Assembly: GCA_949126835.1 (NCBI GenBank)
Contig: OX421500.1
Location: forward strand, 31,456,641-31,520,640
Direction of reading: 5' to 3'
Origin: Anisus vortex
Taxonomy: Eukaryota > Mollusca > Gastropoda > Planorbidae
DNA: 64,000 nt
Shown: positions 12,781-25,900 of the stretch, one piece after another
How the letters are laid out: every line of letters begins with the position of its first letter
Numbering within the stretch: the first letter of the stretch is position 1
Position numbers and translations under genes: made by a program
Notes under the pieces: model-generated
Told to the model about the DNA's origin: nothing
What the model saw: the letters and a program-made list of their open reading frames with translations, nothing else
Database searches by the model: none

Positions 12781-13139
12781 TTACTACTGAGTTAGTTTTC
12801 TCTTTTTTTTTTTTATTTATTTTACTGATTTATACTTATAGGCCTATTATTCGGCACTCACGTTAAGTGCTTTTATATTGTAGGCCTATTCCTATTAATT
12901 ATTAGGCATTTAGAGTAGTGCCTGTAGCCTAACTAAGCCAAATAATGTATTTCTGCTCCGGCGTGAAGAGTGGAGTTATCGGTTTTGGGTTTTGCATTAT
13001 ATAATAGATACTTAAATTGCCGTTTTTATATATTTTGCCATCAAAGTTGTCAACCAATTATTATTTTTTTATTGTTAAGCGCCTTAAGCGGCGATTCAAA
13101 TAGACAAATAATCGAACATGGCAATGCGTAGCTTGTAAG

Positions 13140-13190
13140 ATTGCAAAGTCACGGACGCCCCCCCCCCCCCCCACACACACACACACACTT
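13140..13190. repeat. Poly(C) run followed by (CA)n
   Basis: A homopolymer of about 16 C (13157-13172) runs into a short CA microsatellite. Typical of the many long C/G runs in the window. Confidence 0.9.
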
Positions 13191-13523
13191 CACTTTTAGT
13201 AAGGCTACTGTGATCATACTGTGATGACGTTTAATTGTATCCCTTAAAAATTGAGAAGCGTTTGTTCTTTTCCAGATTACTCGAGAACTACATGTTTACA
13301 GCAAAGTGGGCGGAGCTACAAATGTTTACATTTAAGGCTGTCACATCTATGTTTTTCCCACCTAGATCTGGTTGTCAGTTGTATAGCGGAAATAAACACC
13401 AAATTGATTCTGTGTTTACTAGGTTTTAATTTACTTAAAATATGTGTGGAAAAAAATCAAAGACAATAGCCTTGTAACCCTTGTTTACTTCGTGCAGTTG
13501 CTGGACACTGGAAAGCTCTACAA

Positions 13524-13590
13524 ATTCCAGTAGTTTCTTGAACGAACACAGAGCAGGGTATAAAAGATGACCGCTAGTGGTCTACTCAGT
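13524..13590 (+). promoter_or_regulatory. Heat-shock promoter: HSE, TATA box, initiator
   Basis: Four contiguous alternating pentamers, ATTCC AGTAG TTTCT TGAAC (13524-13543), fit the heat-shock element pattern nTTCn/nGAAn with one imperfect unit. A TATAAAA box lies at 13559-13565 and an initiator-like TCAGT at 13586-13590, about 29 bases further. The start codon of the small heat-shock protein follows about 190 bases downstream. Spacing and order are those of an HSF-driven promoter. Confidence 0.82.
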
Positions 13591-13778
13591 CAACGCATTG
13601 GAGACGAAGAGTTCAAACTGCGACTGAAATTACCATTAGAACTTACATTATTTTATTCAGTGTTCATCAATCTTTGACTAATCTAGATTCTAGACTTAAA
13701 CTTAAGACTACACTACTACTACTAGTTACTACTAGACTCTAGACGAAATATTTGCAGGCCTATTATCCTAAATTTAAA

Positions 13779-16663
13779 ATGTTCACAATTACACCAAGGC
13801 TTGATGACTGCGGATTATTTCGCTTAGCTGATGAGATTTCAAATCCATGGCAACTTAGAGCACCAATGATGTGGTTGAGGGATACACCCGAACAACTAAA
13901 CAGAGAATCGGAGGTTTGTATTTATATAAATATAATTACAAAATAGTAGCCTATAATTTAAAAAAAAAAAGAGATATAGGAATAGGATCATATGATTATA
14001 GTTATAGTATAGGTATAGGCCTCTGTCTTATAAACTTATAAATAATAGGCTAATAGGCTACAAGATAAATTCCCCAGCGTTGCGCCGTTGCCTGGGAAAA
14101 ACTTTACTCCAATTACTGGTCTAACTTAATTTCTTATCAGTTTAGAAACGTTCCTTCTATTCTAAATAGAAGATTATTATGTCCACTAGGCCCAATAAGA
14201 CTCCTGTAGGGCGTGTAGGGTGACAGGGATCCGTCCATGGCAGGGCAGCAGGGATAGAATCCTCAACGTGTTAGTTGGTTTTTGGTTGACAGTCCGGTGA
14301 ACTAACCGCGGGACTTAAGCTACAGATACTAAAAAATGTATGAACTACAATAAACATAAAGATAAAATTATTTTAAAAAAAATATATAATTTACTGAAAA
14401 CATTTAGGTAGGAAAGGAATTTAAGATAACTATAATCAGGTTAAAAAGGGCATTTATTTTTTTTTTAAACACAAATTTTGACTTATCCCTGGTTGAGAAG
14501 CGAACACCCGTCTCCCGTGGGCATCTAAAAAATATATATTTTACTTACTGAAAACATTTAAGGAAAGCTTTAATGCTGAAATTCTTAACAATCTTTTAAA
14601 AAAAAAAGTAATAATAATGGAAATTTGTAAAAATGTAGAAAAAGAAAAAACGTTTGTGGGGAACCAAACCCAGGTCGCACGCATGCCATGGCAGTTGGAT
14701 AACCTAACCACTCAGCTAGGGAGGACACATACTGGAAGCGAGATCTCACAAGTAAAATAGGAGATAAGGTCACGTCTTTAAATTAACCCTTCCCGTACCG
14801 ACCTACTTCTATCTATGCTGCCTTCAGTTCCGCTATATACGCGCCCGGGACTGTAAGGGTTAACCAATGGGGATCGTAATCCACACACACAGTCTACTAT
14901 ATTATTCATAATCATATAGCCATAGCCTACATATCATATCATAATAAAATGATTTATTATGTAGTATGTATTAAATGTATCATATGCCGGTATAATATGT
15001 TTTAAAAAAAATTGAAATATGACGAGTCATAGGTCATAGTACTATAGTAGTCTATATGCTATAGGCTGTAAATTGTAAATAATTTATTTAATTATTGATT
15101 TTCCTTTTTCAGGTTCAAAATACAGATAAAGAGTTCAGAATAAGAGTTGACTTGCATCATTTCAAACCTGAGGAAGTTAAAATTACATCTGAAAACAAGC
15201 GTGTCAAAATTGAAGCCAAACATGAAGAAAAGCAAGACAATCATGGCTTTGTCTCAAGAGAAATTTGCAGAGTGTACAAATTACCAGATGTAAGTAAATG
15301 CTATCATCTTTTTTCTACAGAAAGTACAATAGTTGAGGGTTAAAGATAAAATTATTACAGTACTCGTACAATAGTTGAGGGTTAAAGATAAAATTGTTAC
15401 AGTACTCGTACAATAGTTGAGGGTTAAAGATAAAATTGTTACAGTACTCGTACAATAGTTGAGGGTTAAAGATAAAATTGTTACAGTACTCGTACAATAG
15501 TTGAGGGTTAAAGATAAAATTGTTACAGTACTCGTACAATAGTTGAGGGTTAAAGATAAAATTGTTACAGTACTCGTACAATAGTTGAGGGTTAAAGATA
15601 AAATTGTTACAGTATTCGTACAATAGTTGAGGGTTAAAGATAAAATTGTTACAGTACTCGTACAATAGTTGAGGTTTAAAGATAAAATTGTTACAGTACT
15701 ATGACAAACCATCATTTAATGCACTTTTCTTAATACAAGATTTAGAATATACAAAAGCATAGGATGGATAATCTCAGTAATCTGGGTTGAAAGAGTGACT
15801 GTAATTTTACTTAGCTCCTGGCTTTGATGTGTATGTAGGTTTGATTCGTATCTGACTTTAGTTGGGGTAAAGTAAAGGTGGTTGGGCATTGTGCTGGCCA
15901 CACAATCCCCTAGCATGCCACTGCCACAGAAACCGGCCCGATGGACCAGCTTGGTCTGATAGGATACTTTACTTGCTTACTGGTTTTGGTTAAAATGAAA
16001 TTTGAAGTTATTTAAACTATTTATGTATGTAGCTAAAATACTTTTAATAAATCTGGTCCCTGACCAATATTACATTTAGTACATTTGATATATCCCATAA
16101 TTTAAATGATTGCTGAAAAGTTTAAGCCCACTTTATTTTTTTTTCTTTGACATTGAGTTGAAAAGATTATGTAAAAATTTTGTACCTGTGCTTTATTAAA
16201 CACCACTTGATTGCGAAAAAACAAGAAGTTCAAGATTAAATTCCCACAATATACAGTTAGCCTACTAGAAGTTTAGACTTCAGAAGTATCGCAATGATCT
16301 AGTGTTTTAAAAACTGATCTCTGTAGAAAAATGGTTCTTCTTCAGTGTGATTCGATTTGGCTAATGAAGTTTCATTTTAAAATATGTAGAATAAGCTGAT
16401 AATGTAGGATTAAATGCAATAACAAATTTTTTTAAACTCGGCAAAGCCTTGTTAAATTGTTTAATTTTCAGGAACTTAACTGTTGGTTTGGGATTTTTTT
16501 TCTGGCAGTTATATTCATTCTTTTAATTTTTTTCTTTCAGGATGTTGATGCCAAGTCTATTACTTCAACTATGAACACTAAAGGTGTGCTCAATATTAAA
16601 GCTGCCAAACTGGCACTGGAAGCACCCAAAGAAACTGCCATTCCTGTTGAATTCAAAAAATAA
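13779..16663 (+). CDS. Small heat-shock protein (alpha-crystallin domain), 3 exons, 144 aa
   Basis: ATP-independent chaperone of the sHSP/HSPB family. Coding exons are 13779-13913 (45 aa), 15113-15289 (59 aa) and 16541-16663 (40 aa, stop TAA); both introns are phase 0 with good AG/GT borders. The start was placed at the ATG at 13779, since no ATG precedes it in frame. The N-terminal arm is short and Trp-containing (NPWQLRAP). The alpha-crystallin domain spans roughly residues 48-132, with FKPEEVKI, a Y-x-LPDDVDA loop and the terminal strand motif GVLNIKA. The C-terminal tail carries AIPVEF, an I-x-V version of the oligomerisation motif. Length is at the short end for the family. Intron 2 holds a 42-bp minisatellite 34 bases after the donor. 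The upstream HSE suggests heat induction. The subfamily cannot be decided. Confidence 0.92.
14225..14330 (-). repeat. tRNA-like SINE remnant
   Basis: On the minus strand GCGGTTAGTTCACCGGACTG resembles an A box and GGATTCTATCC a degenerate B box. Inside sHSP intron 1. Confidence 0.4.
14645..14735 (-). repeat. tRNA-derived SINE head
   Basis: On the minus strand CTAGCTGAGTGGTTAGG (A-box-like) is followed by GGGTTTGGTTCCCC (B-box-like) with tRNA-like spacing. The overlapping short minus-strand open frame is a by-product. Lies in sHSP intron 1. Confidence 0.65.
14783..14863. mobile_element. 81-bp TTAA-flanked miniature element, copy 1
   Basis: The sequence is bounded by TTAACCCTT and AAGGGTTAA. 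The TTAA on each side followed by CCC is like a piggyBac target duplication and terminus. A copy with one visible difference lies at 51631-51711. Confidence 0.75.
15324..15701. repeat. Minisatellite, nine 42-bp units, in sHSP intron 2
   Basis: Units begin GTACAATAGTTGAGGGTTAA, then AGATAAAATTGTTACAGTAC and TC. Nine copies are spaced exactly 42 bases apart with few substitutions. The first begins 34 bases after the exon 2 donor. Because 42 is a multiple of three, minus-strand frames stay open; they are artefacts. Confidence 0.97.
15762..15972 (+). repeat. SINE copy (same family as 58201-58457)
   Basis: Shares GGGGTAAAGTAAAGGTGGTT, GTGCTGGCCACACAATC, CCACAGAAACCGG and the ending GATACTTTACTT with the other copies. 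The tRNA head is lost or too diverged. Located in sHSP intron 2. Confidence 0.75.
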
Positions 16664-16848
16664 TTTGGGCATTTTTTGTGACATTCATTTTGTAAATATC
16701 ATTTTTGCCAAAATGGCAACTCTAGTTCAACATTTTTTTTGTGGTGTTGTATTTGAACAACGTTTATGATTGTTGATGTAATGACATTTTTTTTTATTAC
16801 AAATTATTACAAATTGTAAGTTAAAATTTTGACCTAAACAATTTTTAT

Positions 16849-16854
16849 AATAAA
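16849..16854 (+). terminator. Poly(A) signal of the sHSP gene
   Basis: AATAAA 186 bases after the stop codon, followed by a T-rich stretch and TGGTGTTCTTT. Gives a 3' UTR of about 210 bases. Confidence 0.65.
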
Positions 16855-16899
16855 AAAATTGTTTAATTAATTTTATAACTGGTGTTCTTTATTGAAATG

Positions 16900-18852
16900 T
16901 GCTTTACAAATATGTATTCTTCAATGACAAAATATTTCTATATCCCCCCCCCCCCCCCAGCATCTTTTACTTAACAGTATTTTAATAACGAGGGTTGTCA
17001 AATGAATTCAGAAATTGTAGCATCATTCATAGTCATAATAGTAAGATATATAATAGATAATCAATTTTTAAAACCAACTAACATAAAGTAAAAGGTGGTT
17101 GTAAACTTAGCATAAATCTAAGCTGAAAAATACTAAGAAAAAAGGCATAGGCCTATATGCAGTATGCGCATTATATATTTGCCATTAATTATATAAAAAA
17201 ATCATATTACACTAAGCTTGTATCAAAGGAAAGCATAGAATAGAAGATTGTCATGAATTAAATTTTATGTAGTGTTTTTTTTTTTTTAAGTGTTTTCTTT
17301 TTTTATATTTAATAATATAAAGACAATCTGACCCTGCAGATCCAGAGTATGCAATGCTGTAAATGAATCATCATAAATGACTTGTGTAATTAATGTAATG
17401 ACTCCTCCTAAGCTGTGTCTGCACCTAAACAAAATTTACAAAAACATTTAGGTATGCCAAACTTTTCATTAAATATATATACAATCAAAAGACAGCATTA
17501 TGTTTTACGCCTAATTACCTTTAGGCCAACACTTTTAATCATTGCTATAAGTTTGGCTATATTTTAGGCGTAATTATAACGATAGACAGAAATTGCAAGG
17601 TGTGGGGGGGGGGGGGGATATAGTAACCTATAAATCGAAAGTGGGCGGAAAATATTGCTACGGGGGCGTAGTGCCAGACGGGGGTAATCTATAGCAGTGC
17701 ACAGTTTAAGTAATATTCCTCAACAATCGGAAAAAACTATAGCCTATGTTAATACAATATGATCTATAGGCTATAGGCCTATATATTTCTATAAAATATT
17801 TTTATAAAATTAATTGAAAAGAACTTCCCTATTGGGAACAAAATAAAGGGGGCGTCCTTTAAATACGTCGGAAATGTTTACGCCTCCCCGTGTTTAACAA
17901 CTGTCAATCTTTCAGTCACCCACCCCCTATAATCTATAAAATATACTGTATACAAAAAAAAAAAAAGAGTTGGGAACCACTGAGCCAAGTTCAAGTAGGC
18001 ATAGAGTCTAATCATGGATCATGTCACCATGTGAAATCATGACTCGACAACTTTAGTCGAGAATAATTTTATTGTCTTGAGGAATAACTCTTTCTATTTC
18101 TGTATATTTTAAGATTAAATTAAAAATTTTATAATTTGAACTGGACCTTTCATAATAATATACTTTAAAAGTTGAAGATGATTATTACAGTTTAAAATCG
18201 CGGAAGCATTTTTTTGTCAGGTGTAAACCCTTATAACTTCAACGTTTCACAAACGAATCTAGCGTCATATTCTATAAATAAATAATGATGTCAACGTAAT
18301 GTACTAAATTTAGTTTTGCAACCAATGAAACTGTCTATCCTGAAACGTTAAAGCAACGTTCGGCGTATTAATCCATGTAGTGTTTTTAAAAATATGCAAA
18401 GTTGGAAATTTTGGTCTGGTCATTCGAGCATTTGGATTATTCTGTTACCGTAACATGAACATTTAATTTTTGTGAAGTGCTTTAAAAGTGTAAAACTATT
18501 AAGTAAGTTGTATAAGAGTTTAAAGTGTAACATTAATGTCTAAAAGTGTTAAACGGTATAAATGCTAAGTCTAGGGCTTAGGCCTATCTATTGACTACGG
18601 TATTGATTATAATTTAAAAGGCTTAGGACGACTTATACTTATAATTTACGTTTTCTCAGTGCTGTGTTATAATTATAAGTTATAGTTATAGCCTAAGACT
18701 AACAAACAGTGCTCAACAGTAAAGTAAATCAATTAATGATCTCTTGTTAACATTGGACATTGACAAATATTGCCGTTATACTTTCAAGATTTTAAGTAGA
18801 CTTTATTAGGCAATTTATATCAACGTATTTACATATCAAGTCCATTTAAACA
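16900..18852. other. Intergenic region and 5' UTR/promoter of the CREBZF-like gene
   Basis: Contains long C and G runs (about 16943 and 17603). The transcription start of the downstream gene could not be fixed. TATA-like TCTATAAATA near 18271, a CCAAT box near 18320 and TGATGTCAACGTAATG near 18287 are candidates only. Confidence 0.4.
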
Positions 18853-19998
18853 ATGGATCTGTTTAGTGATCTCGGTTTGGAAAACACCGACGGCCCTGAC
18901 ATGTTATTAGATTTCAGTGATGTATTGTATAGTGATGTTGATATCTCAACTTTGAGCCGTTTATCGCCTACTCTCACAGAAGAGGAATCTAAATTTGAAG
19001 GATTCATGTCTCCTCCGTCGATGTTGAAATCTCCCTGGAGTGACTCTGACAGTGGAGTTTCTGATACAGGCCTGCTAAGTGACTACAACAACGAAGCGAG
19101 TCCCACTGACACTTACCTTTTAAAGCTTGATGATCTAAATTATGTAAATAGCCAGACAGACAGCCAACGTTGGCGTCTGGAAAATAACAATAGTTCATAT
19201 TATACACCAAAACTTAACCTAAATGTTGAAAATCAATATCTGAAGGAAAAAGAACTTGACATTTCTAATTACATCAATTCTGTAAATTCAACAGAAGGAG
19301 AAATGGTTAACAAAGTAAGCACATTGCATGCTGGTATAATGGCTATCAAGCCAATCAAAGTAATACATTCAACACCAACCATCATTTCAGATATTTTGGA
19401 AACGACACATGACTCAATTGCAGAAAATTCTTTCCATTGTCCAGAGAAAGAAAATAAATTACATAGACCCAATAGTAATAATAAAAATATCAGTTCAGCT
19501 GCACTGAAGCAGGAAAAACCAAGAACTGTGTCCCCTTGTCAAAACATATCTAATGATTTTGACAAATCAAGAAAAAATGCCTTACAGGCCAAGCTTAACC
19601 GTGAAAAGAAGAAAGCCTATACAAAAGGCCTAGAGGAGGAGCTGACAACACTTAAAAACCAAAACCAAGAGCTCAAATGTGAAAATGACACTTTCAAAGT
19701 TAAAAATGCAGAGCTGGAGAAAGAAGTGGACTATTTGAAATCTGTGCTCGCCAACTCGAGTGCTCTCTCCGCTCTGCTAAAAAACATAGGCCACACCAAT
19801 GGTTTGAAACTCTCTTCAACCATAACTAATAGAAAGCGTAAGCTGGAAAGTGCCACAGCCACTGAGTCCAGCACTTTTGAAGGTCGGGCCAAAAAAACTT
19901 TTACTGCAGGAATATGTCTCCACGTGAGTGACGCACATGCAAGTTTAGAATTGTGTGCTCACTGTTCTTCCATGGCTCAACTATCCTATGAGAGTTGA
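18853..19998 (+). CDS. CREBZF: CREBZF/Zhangfei-like bZIP transcription factor, single exon, 381 aa
   Basis: One uninterrupted frame from ATG to TGA. The N-terminal 60 residues are acidic and hydrophobic, like an activation domain. Residues about 237-312 form the bZIP: basic stretch RKNALQAKLNREKKKAY, then a zipper with L, L, L, F, L, L at seven-residue spacing. It is followed by YLKSVLANSSALSALLKNI, which strongly resembles the zipper end of vertebrate CREBZF. The C-terminal GICLHV...ELCAHC also recalls the Cys-containing CREBZF tail. CREBZF proteins are nuclear regulators in stress and unfolded-protein responses and usually need a partner because the basic region departs from the consensus. 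The HCF-1-binding motif (D/E-H-x-Y) known from Zhangfei is not seen. Codon use and length look like a real gene. Another CREB3/REPTOR-BP-type protein is the main alternative. Confidence 0.85.
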   Translation: MDLFSDLGLENTDGPDMLLDFSDVLYSDVDISTLSRLSPTLTEEESKFEGFMSPPSMLKSPWSDSDSGVSDTGLLSDYNNEASPTDTYLLKLDDLNYVNSQTDSQRWRLENNNSSYYTPKLNLNVENQYLKEKELDISNYINSVNSTEGEMVNKVSTLHAGIMAIKPIKVIHSTPTIISDILETTHDSIAENSFHCPEKENKLHRPNSNNKNISSAALKQEKPRTVSPCQNISNDFDKSRKNALQAKLNREKKKAYTKGLEEELTTLKNQNQELKCENDTFKVKNAELEKEVDYLKSVLANSSALSALLKNIGHTNGLKLSSTITNRKRKLESATATESSTFEGRAKKTFTAGICLHVSDAHASLELCAHCSSMAQLSYES

Positions 19999-22900
19999 CA
20001 TAACCTGAATGTGTATTATTAAATGTGCTAGCAGAAAGTTAAATAACTGATAAAAATATTGATCCTACCAAGCCAGGTATAGATACAACAGAAAGATGCT
20101 GCATTATAATTATAACTAGCCTACCTACCTTATATAGCCTTTAGACTTAAATTTTCTTTGTGTTAAAGTTAAAGCTAAATTTGATACTATTTTATATGTT
20201 TCTGTTTATAGCAATGATTAATGAATGCATATTTGAGTGTTTAGTTAGTTAATCAATTTGCTTAGGATGAATTTGATTAATGATGCATTTCTTTGTTTTA
20301 TTCGTCAAATACCAATGTTTGATCTCATTTTATTGTTGCAGTTGAGCCCAGATTGAAACATGTTTCTCTCAGATAAAAGTAGTTCCCCCACACTATCATC
20401 TTTACTATCCTTGGTAAGGAAAAGTGGTAGATTATAATTATAATTTGTTTCTTATCCTTTTAGCTAAGGATGAAGGAGCTCTGTTAATTTGTAAAATATG
20501 TATATAAAAAGAAGCATTTCATACTTTTAATTCAAACTCATTTAAACTTCAATCAATTATTTTTGTTCTCATTTTACTTAATATCTTTTTTTTTTGTCTT
20601 TTTTTTTTCATTGATATTATTATATTACTTATTAATTCACTTCATTTAACTATTAAAACCAGAATGAGAAACAAACCTCTTACTGTTACATTTTCCAAAT
20701 TCTATAATGAGATTGTCATTTTGTCATACAGCTCCTTAGGTCAGAGTGTGAGTTAGTGATGGAGGAGGGTGTTTCTTGACTAAAAGATCTACGGCTGTAG
20801 CCCCCCTTTTCAAATGAGACCTGGGTTTTCAGTCAGGCCAGGTTGTTGAAGGATTTGTATAGTGGTGGAGAGACTGGGTAGGTACAGTGAGCTAGACTGG
20901 CCAGCAGAACACACATCACCATTGTAACCTAGGGAAGAAGAAACACATGAGAGCCAAAGTGGTCCAAATTTCATTGGTGAGCTGTGTTTTGTTGTGCCTG
21001 TTTGGCAATGACCAGTATCTTAAAAAGGTTGTTTAGGAATATCATCTCCACATAAATGGTTTTCCTTTTCATCAGTGCATTAGTTTATAACCACCTTTTA
21101 TTTTATGTTAGTTGGTTTTAAAAAAATGACATTTATACTTCTATTAAGCATAATATAATGCTACAATTTCTTAATACATTTGACAACCCATGAGATTAAA
21201 ATACTTTCTTGACACTAATTTAAAGATGCCGGGGAGAAAAGCTATTTAAGACCAACTAACTATAAATATTTAACTGAAATATTTGTGTGTTCTTTTATGA
21301 TTCACCATTATTATAAATATAGAAAGACAAATGTATTGCTCATATAATTCATTTTTGTTTACAGCATCACTGATTCATATTTTATTCTAATATCCAATAC
21401 CGTTTAACAAAAAGTAATGTTTATTCTTGCCCCCACCTTCACCTGTGACTGAAATCATACAAAATAAGTCTTTTGTTACCAGTAATACCAGGCAATAATA
21501 CCCTGGTATTTCAATTACTGTTTCATGATTTAACAATATATAACTTTTGTTTTTAATTGTAACATTAAAAAACCACTCATTATCAATGTATAAATATTGA
21601 AATGGTTTTTCTATTTTCACAGCTTGCAAGCATATCTTTGTTTTCATTTTGTATAATGCCCAAACTTGAAAAGCTGCTACATTGAATGCCCAAGGAACAG
21701 ACTTTACAACAGTAAAATTAACTTCTCATAATCTTTCTTTTATTTTATGGTAATTTATAGTATAGTCACTTGTGTTGACATCAAACAAAAATGTCTTGCA
21801 TAAATTGAGCCAATGTAGCAGCTGATCAAGTATTAGGCTCTATGTTGGTTGGATACTGTTTATATAAAAAAAATTCAAGAGAATTTGTTTTTTTTTATAC
21901 CATGTTAATTTACTTTGTTTACTTGACCACAATATAATGCTGATGTTGACGAAGATAAACAGTCGGCCTATAAATGAATATTTTTTTTTGTAAATAAAAA
22001 TTTGAACATGTTTTTAGAGTATAAAGAATTTTTTGTTTTAGTGATTTTTATTTTTATGTTTGTTTATTAACTTTTGTCCTGTTTATAGTCTGGCAATAAT
22101 TTAAGCAAACATTTAATATTTATTCTATTGTCTGAAAGACGTAAAAAGTCTGGTCTGAAGAGGACACAATGTCAATATTACTAGCTGAACTACCTGCTTA
22201 ACAGATCTGACCCTAAAACTAAAATTAAAATCATAACAAAATGAATAAACCAGTACATGTGATATTTCTTAATGTTTACTGGTGGGTTAAATAGGTACTG
22301 GTAGTTATAATAATTAACATTTTAGATTTTTCTGTACTCATAGCTTTTCAAATAAAAACTATATTTTGAGCTGTTAGATGCTTTATTAAAATAATTCAAA
22401 ATTCATCAAACAATTTATGAATATGATGTTGTTGTTTTTTCGTAATCTATTTTTAAAGGCAAATTATTTCTAAAATAAAAAATCAGCAACTTACGAATTG
22501 CTTTCCTAAGTTCATATTTTAATCTTACTGAAATGGTATCATTCATTTTTTAAAGGACTAATAATTTGTTTTATACAGTGACAACTTGTGTTGCCTATTG
22601 TTTTCATATTACCAAACTGATTTAATCCGTATTCTCTCAAACTAGATGAACCCAATTTTTGGTAAATCAAGTTAAAATACATAAACCTCATAGTCACAGT
22701 AAATTTAAAGAGGCATCAGGAGAGACATTAGTCATTAGAAAATCCTGATTACTGGTAGTGGTAAAACTCTGAAATTTGGATTACCCATGGCCAGTGGGTG
22801 GCATTCACACTTTTAATTTTAATATACCTAGTATTACTAGTATAATGCATGATTAAATGATAATCAAATTCAACAGCTTTCACTCTATAAATAAATACAC

Positions 22901-25900
22901 ATTACATACAAATTTAAATGTTAAAAAGAAAGGACACCTGCTAAATTTCATGAACTGTATTATATTTTTGTTTGTGAAATTGAAAAAAAAATAATACAAA
23001 AAAAGCACTTCACACATTGTCTAGCCTTTTTGTTCTATACATATGTTGTACAACATAAGACTTGTTCTTTCATTTTGTTCTTTGAAAAATATAGCCCTAA
23101 AAAATGTATCAAAACAAATAGTTTCATAAACATGTTTTGTGTTGCAAGCAGAAATATGGAAACATTAACTTTATCAGTGTGGAGGCAACATGTTGATAAA
23201 TATTACACAACAAGCAATTTCAGGGAAAGGACATTTTTTAACTAGGCTCTTTATCATTATATTATTTGTTAATTAAATTTTTTTAAATTTAGGAATATTT
23301 CCTTTGTTTCAGATTTCATGTTATAAAAATGCCCTAAACAGAGAAATGAAAAGTCAATTTAAAAAAAAAGGGCCAAATTAATTTGTTAAAATTGATATGA
23401 TCCACCTAACAAGGATTATCTGCCCTTTTATGTTAAATGGCAGTCATTTTCAAGGCCACCATTAGTGTTTGAAATGTACAAAGAATTCCTGTGCAATCTT
23501 CAGATCACAGGGCATTAATCAAACCCTGGGGAGGGTGGGGGTGCCCTCAACAGATTTTCTTTAAAAAAAAAAGGCTGGATACTGTTGTAATACAATTATT
23601 TAAAAAAAAAAAGGCTCAGATCTATGATTGGTAATAAATTATGATGGAACAGTAACAAATGATGTGACCCAGTGAATTACTTACACTTACATACAGTTAT
23701 GCTTAGAATTGTAACAATGTCAACAGAAAAAAAAAGATATCACTTAAAAAGGCACTAGGGAGTAATCTTTTTTTTTTTCCTTTTGCTACGACATAAAAAT
23801 GTTAAGAAAATTAACAAAAAATGAAAGGGTCACGGGAAATGGTGGGGCGAAGGGAGGAGGTGTGTATAGCACAACAGATGTGAAGTTTAAGGCCACTAAG
23901 CTGTACATGATTATAAAAAAAAAATAGTGATCATCACAACACAAAAACACAACCAGTCGGCATCAACGCAATATGTTTGTGTACAATAGTGAACATAATG
24001 TTAGGGTGGTTTAAATTCCTTGTTTGTTTTTTGTGTCATTCCAAACATTATGAAGTGCTATTTGTTAAGTTTTTTTTTAAACAAAATACAAAATGATTAT
24101 TATTATTATTCACATTAAGTAGTTTTTTTAATAATATATTTATATACACATTCTTAAAAAAAAAAATTTCAAATAAAAGGTGTGTTATTAATTTAAACAT
24201 ATTTTTATAAAAACATAGGGTCTTTTTTTTTTTAAGATTAAAAAAAAAAAGATGTGAAATGATATAAAAAGAAATTTGATGGAAGATGAGTGGAGAGAAA
24301 AAAATGAACATAAGGCGCTTAAGTGGACCATTCTGTACATGAGAGAAAGGACGGAGACGAACAGGAGAAGAGAAAAGTTTGGTTTTTGGCTTGCTGCTTC
24401 CTCCTCTCATAAATATGGCACTGGAATTAATTATTAAAAAAAAAAAAAGTCATAATTGGGGGTGGTGGGTATGGTAGCAAAAAACAGATTTGACTGTTTG
24501 ATATTGAAAATTGTAGAGGAAAAAATAACAAAAACTTCCATCATTTGTAATCTGCAAAATACATGGGCATTTTGCCTAATCTCTTCAGAGAAAGCTGATT
24601 TCTCCACGGATGATCTCTTAGGAGAAAGTGAGTTTCCGTGAAATGATTAACGCATGTATCAACCATGCAAATGCAAGTTATAGAGCGCTGATGAGAGGAA
24701 GGAGGGATAAGGCCGTTTCATTATACCACGCTACTTTCTTCGATGCTCTATATTTGATTTGTACAAAAGTTTGTGGGATGATAACAACAACAAAACAAAA
24801 CCTATGGACTGAGTGCAGACATTGTGTGTTGAGGTGTGTAATGGTGTGTACCAGCTTGTGTCACCAGAGTAAATAAGTCTTCATAACACATTCACACATA
24901 GACTTGTTGTTCTCTGGGTGTGTACTACAGCAAATAATATGTTTGAATATGAACACATAGTTTTCTAGTGTTGCTAGGGGTTACATATATGTACAAAAAT
25001 ATATCCGAAACGTATTTGGGATTAAAAATTTAAGCTTTTCTTTTAATATATATCTCAGCATTCTTGAACACACATATACGTAATATTAAAATAAAAAAGT
25101 TATGCACATTTTAGAGATATATAATATTATACTGTACACAATTATGTTGTGGACCTAGAACAAACAAAAATTATGGGATACCACATTGCTTGTTATATAT
25201 ATATTATATGTATATAACAGACTATTTACACAAGTTAAACATGATTCAATAAAACAAAACAAAAAATGTGTTAATAATCTAATACAGGTAATACATGTGA
25301 ATATTTGGACAACTATTAGATACACAACTTTTCTGTACACAATAAGTGGGTCAAGGTGTGGTTTGCATTTAAGTAGTCCAAGTGGATAAACCTAATGAAA
25401 ATATTGAAAGCCAAATCAAATGGAGGGTTTACATAAGTTAATCCAGATTTAAATTGTTCCATTAAACTATAAGTATAAAACTTTCAAATATTTTTTGCAT
25501 GAAAAGAAATTACAAAATAAAGTCACTAAAAATGTATAGCTATCAAATTTGAAACAAGAAATAAAATTCTTACAAGTAATACAAGTTAAAAATTTTAATA
25601 TTTAATTCAATGCATACATTTTTTAAAAACTATGATTTACCATAAATTGAATAATAAAGTACTACTCTTCAATTCGTCCTTGCAATAGAGGCTGAGACAC
25701 ATTTTACAAGCAGCAATATTTGTTCCCCCTTAGTTTGTATATACATTTTTCTATCAAGAAAAAAGACATAGGGCTTAATTTATAATCCATCAACATTTTT
25801 GCAAGACAGGAACATATGTCTATTTTAATTATTTCCCTTTTTTTAAAAATATGAACTTCTCCGAGGAAAAAAATAATAATTAAAAATAAAAATGTTAATG

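Noticed and set aside
15281..15715. Minus-strand frames over the 42-bp array
   Set aside because: Repeat artefact inside an intron of the sHSP gene.
24048..24410. 120-codon minus-strand frame rich in Phe, Asn and Lys
   Set aside because: Arises from A/T homopolymers in the 3' flank; no domain.
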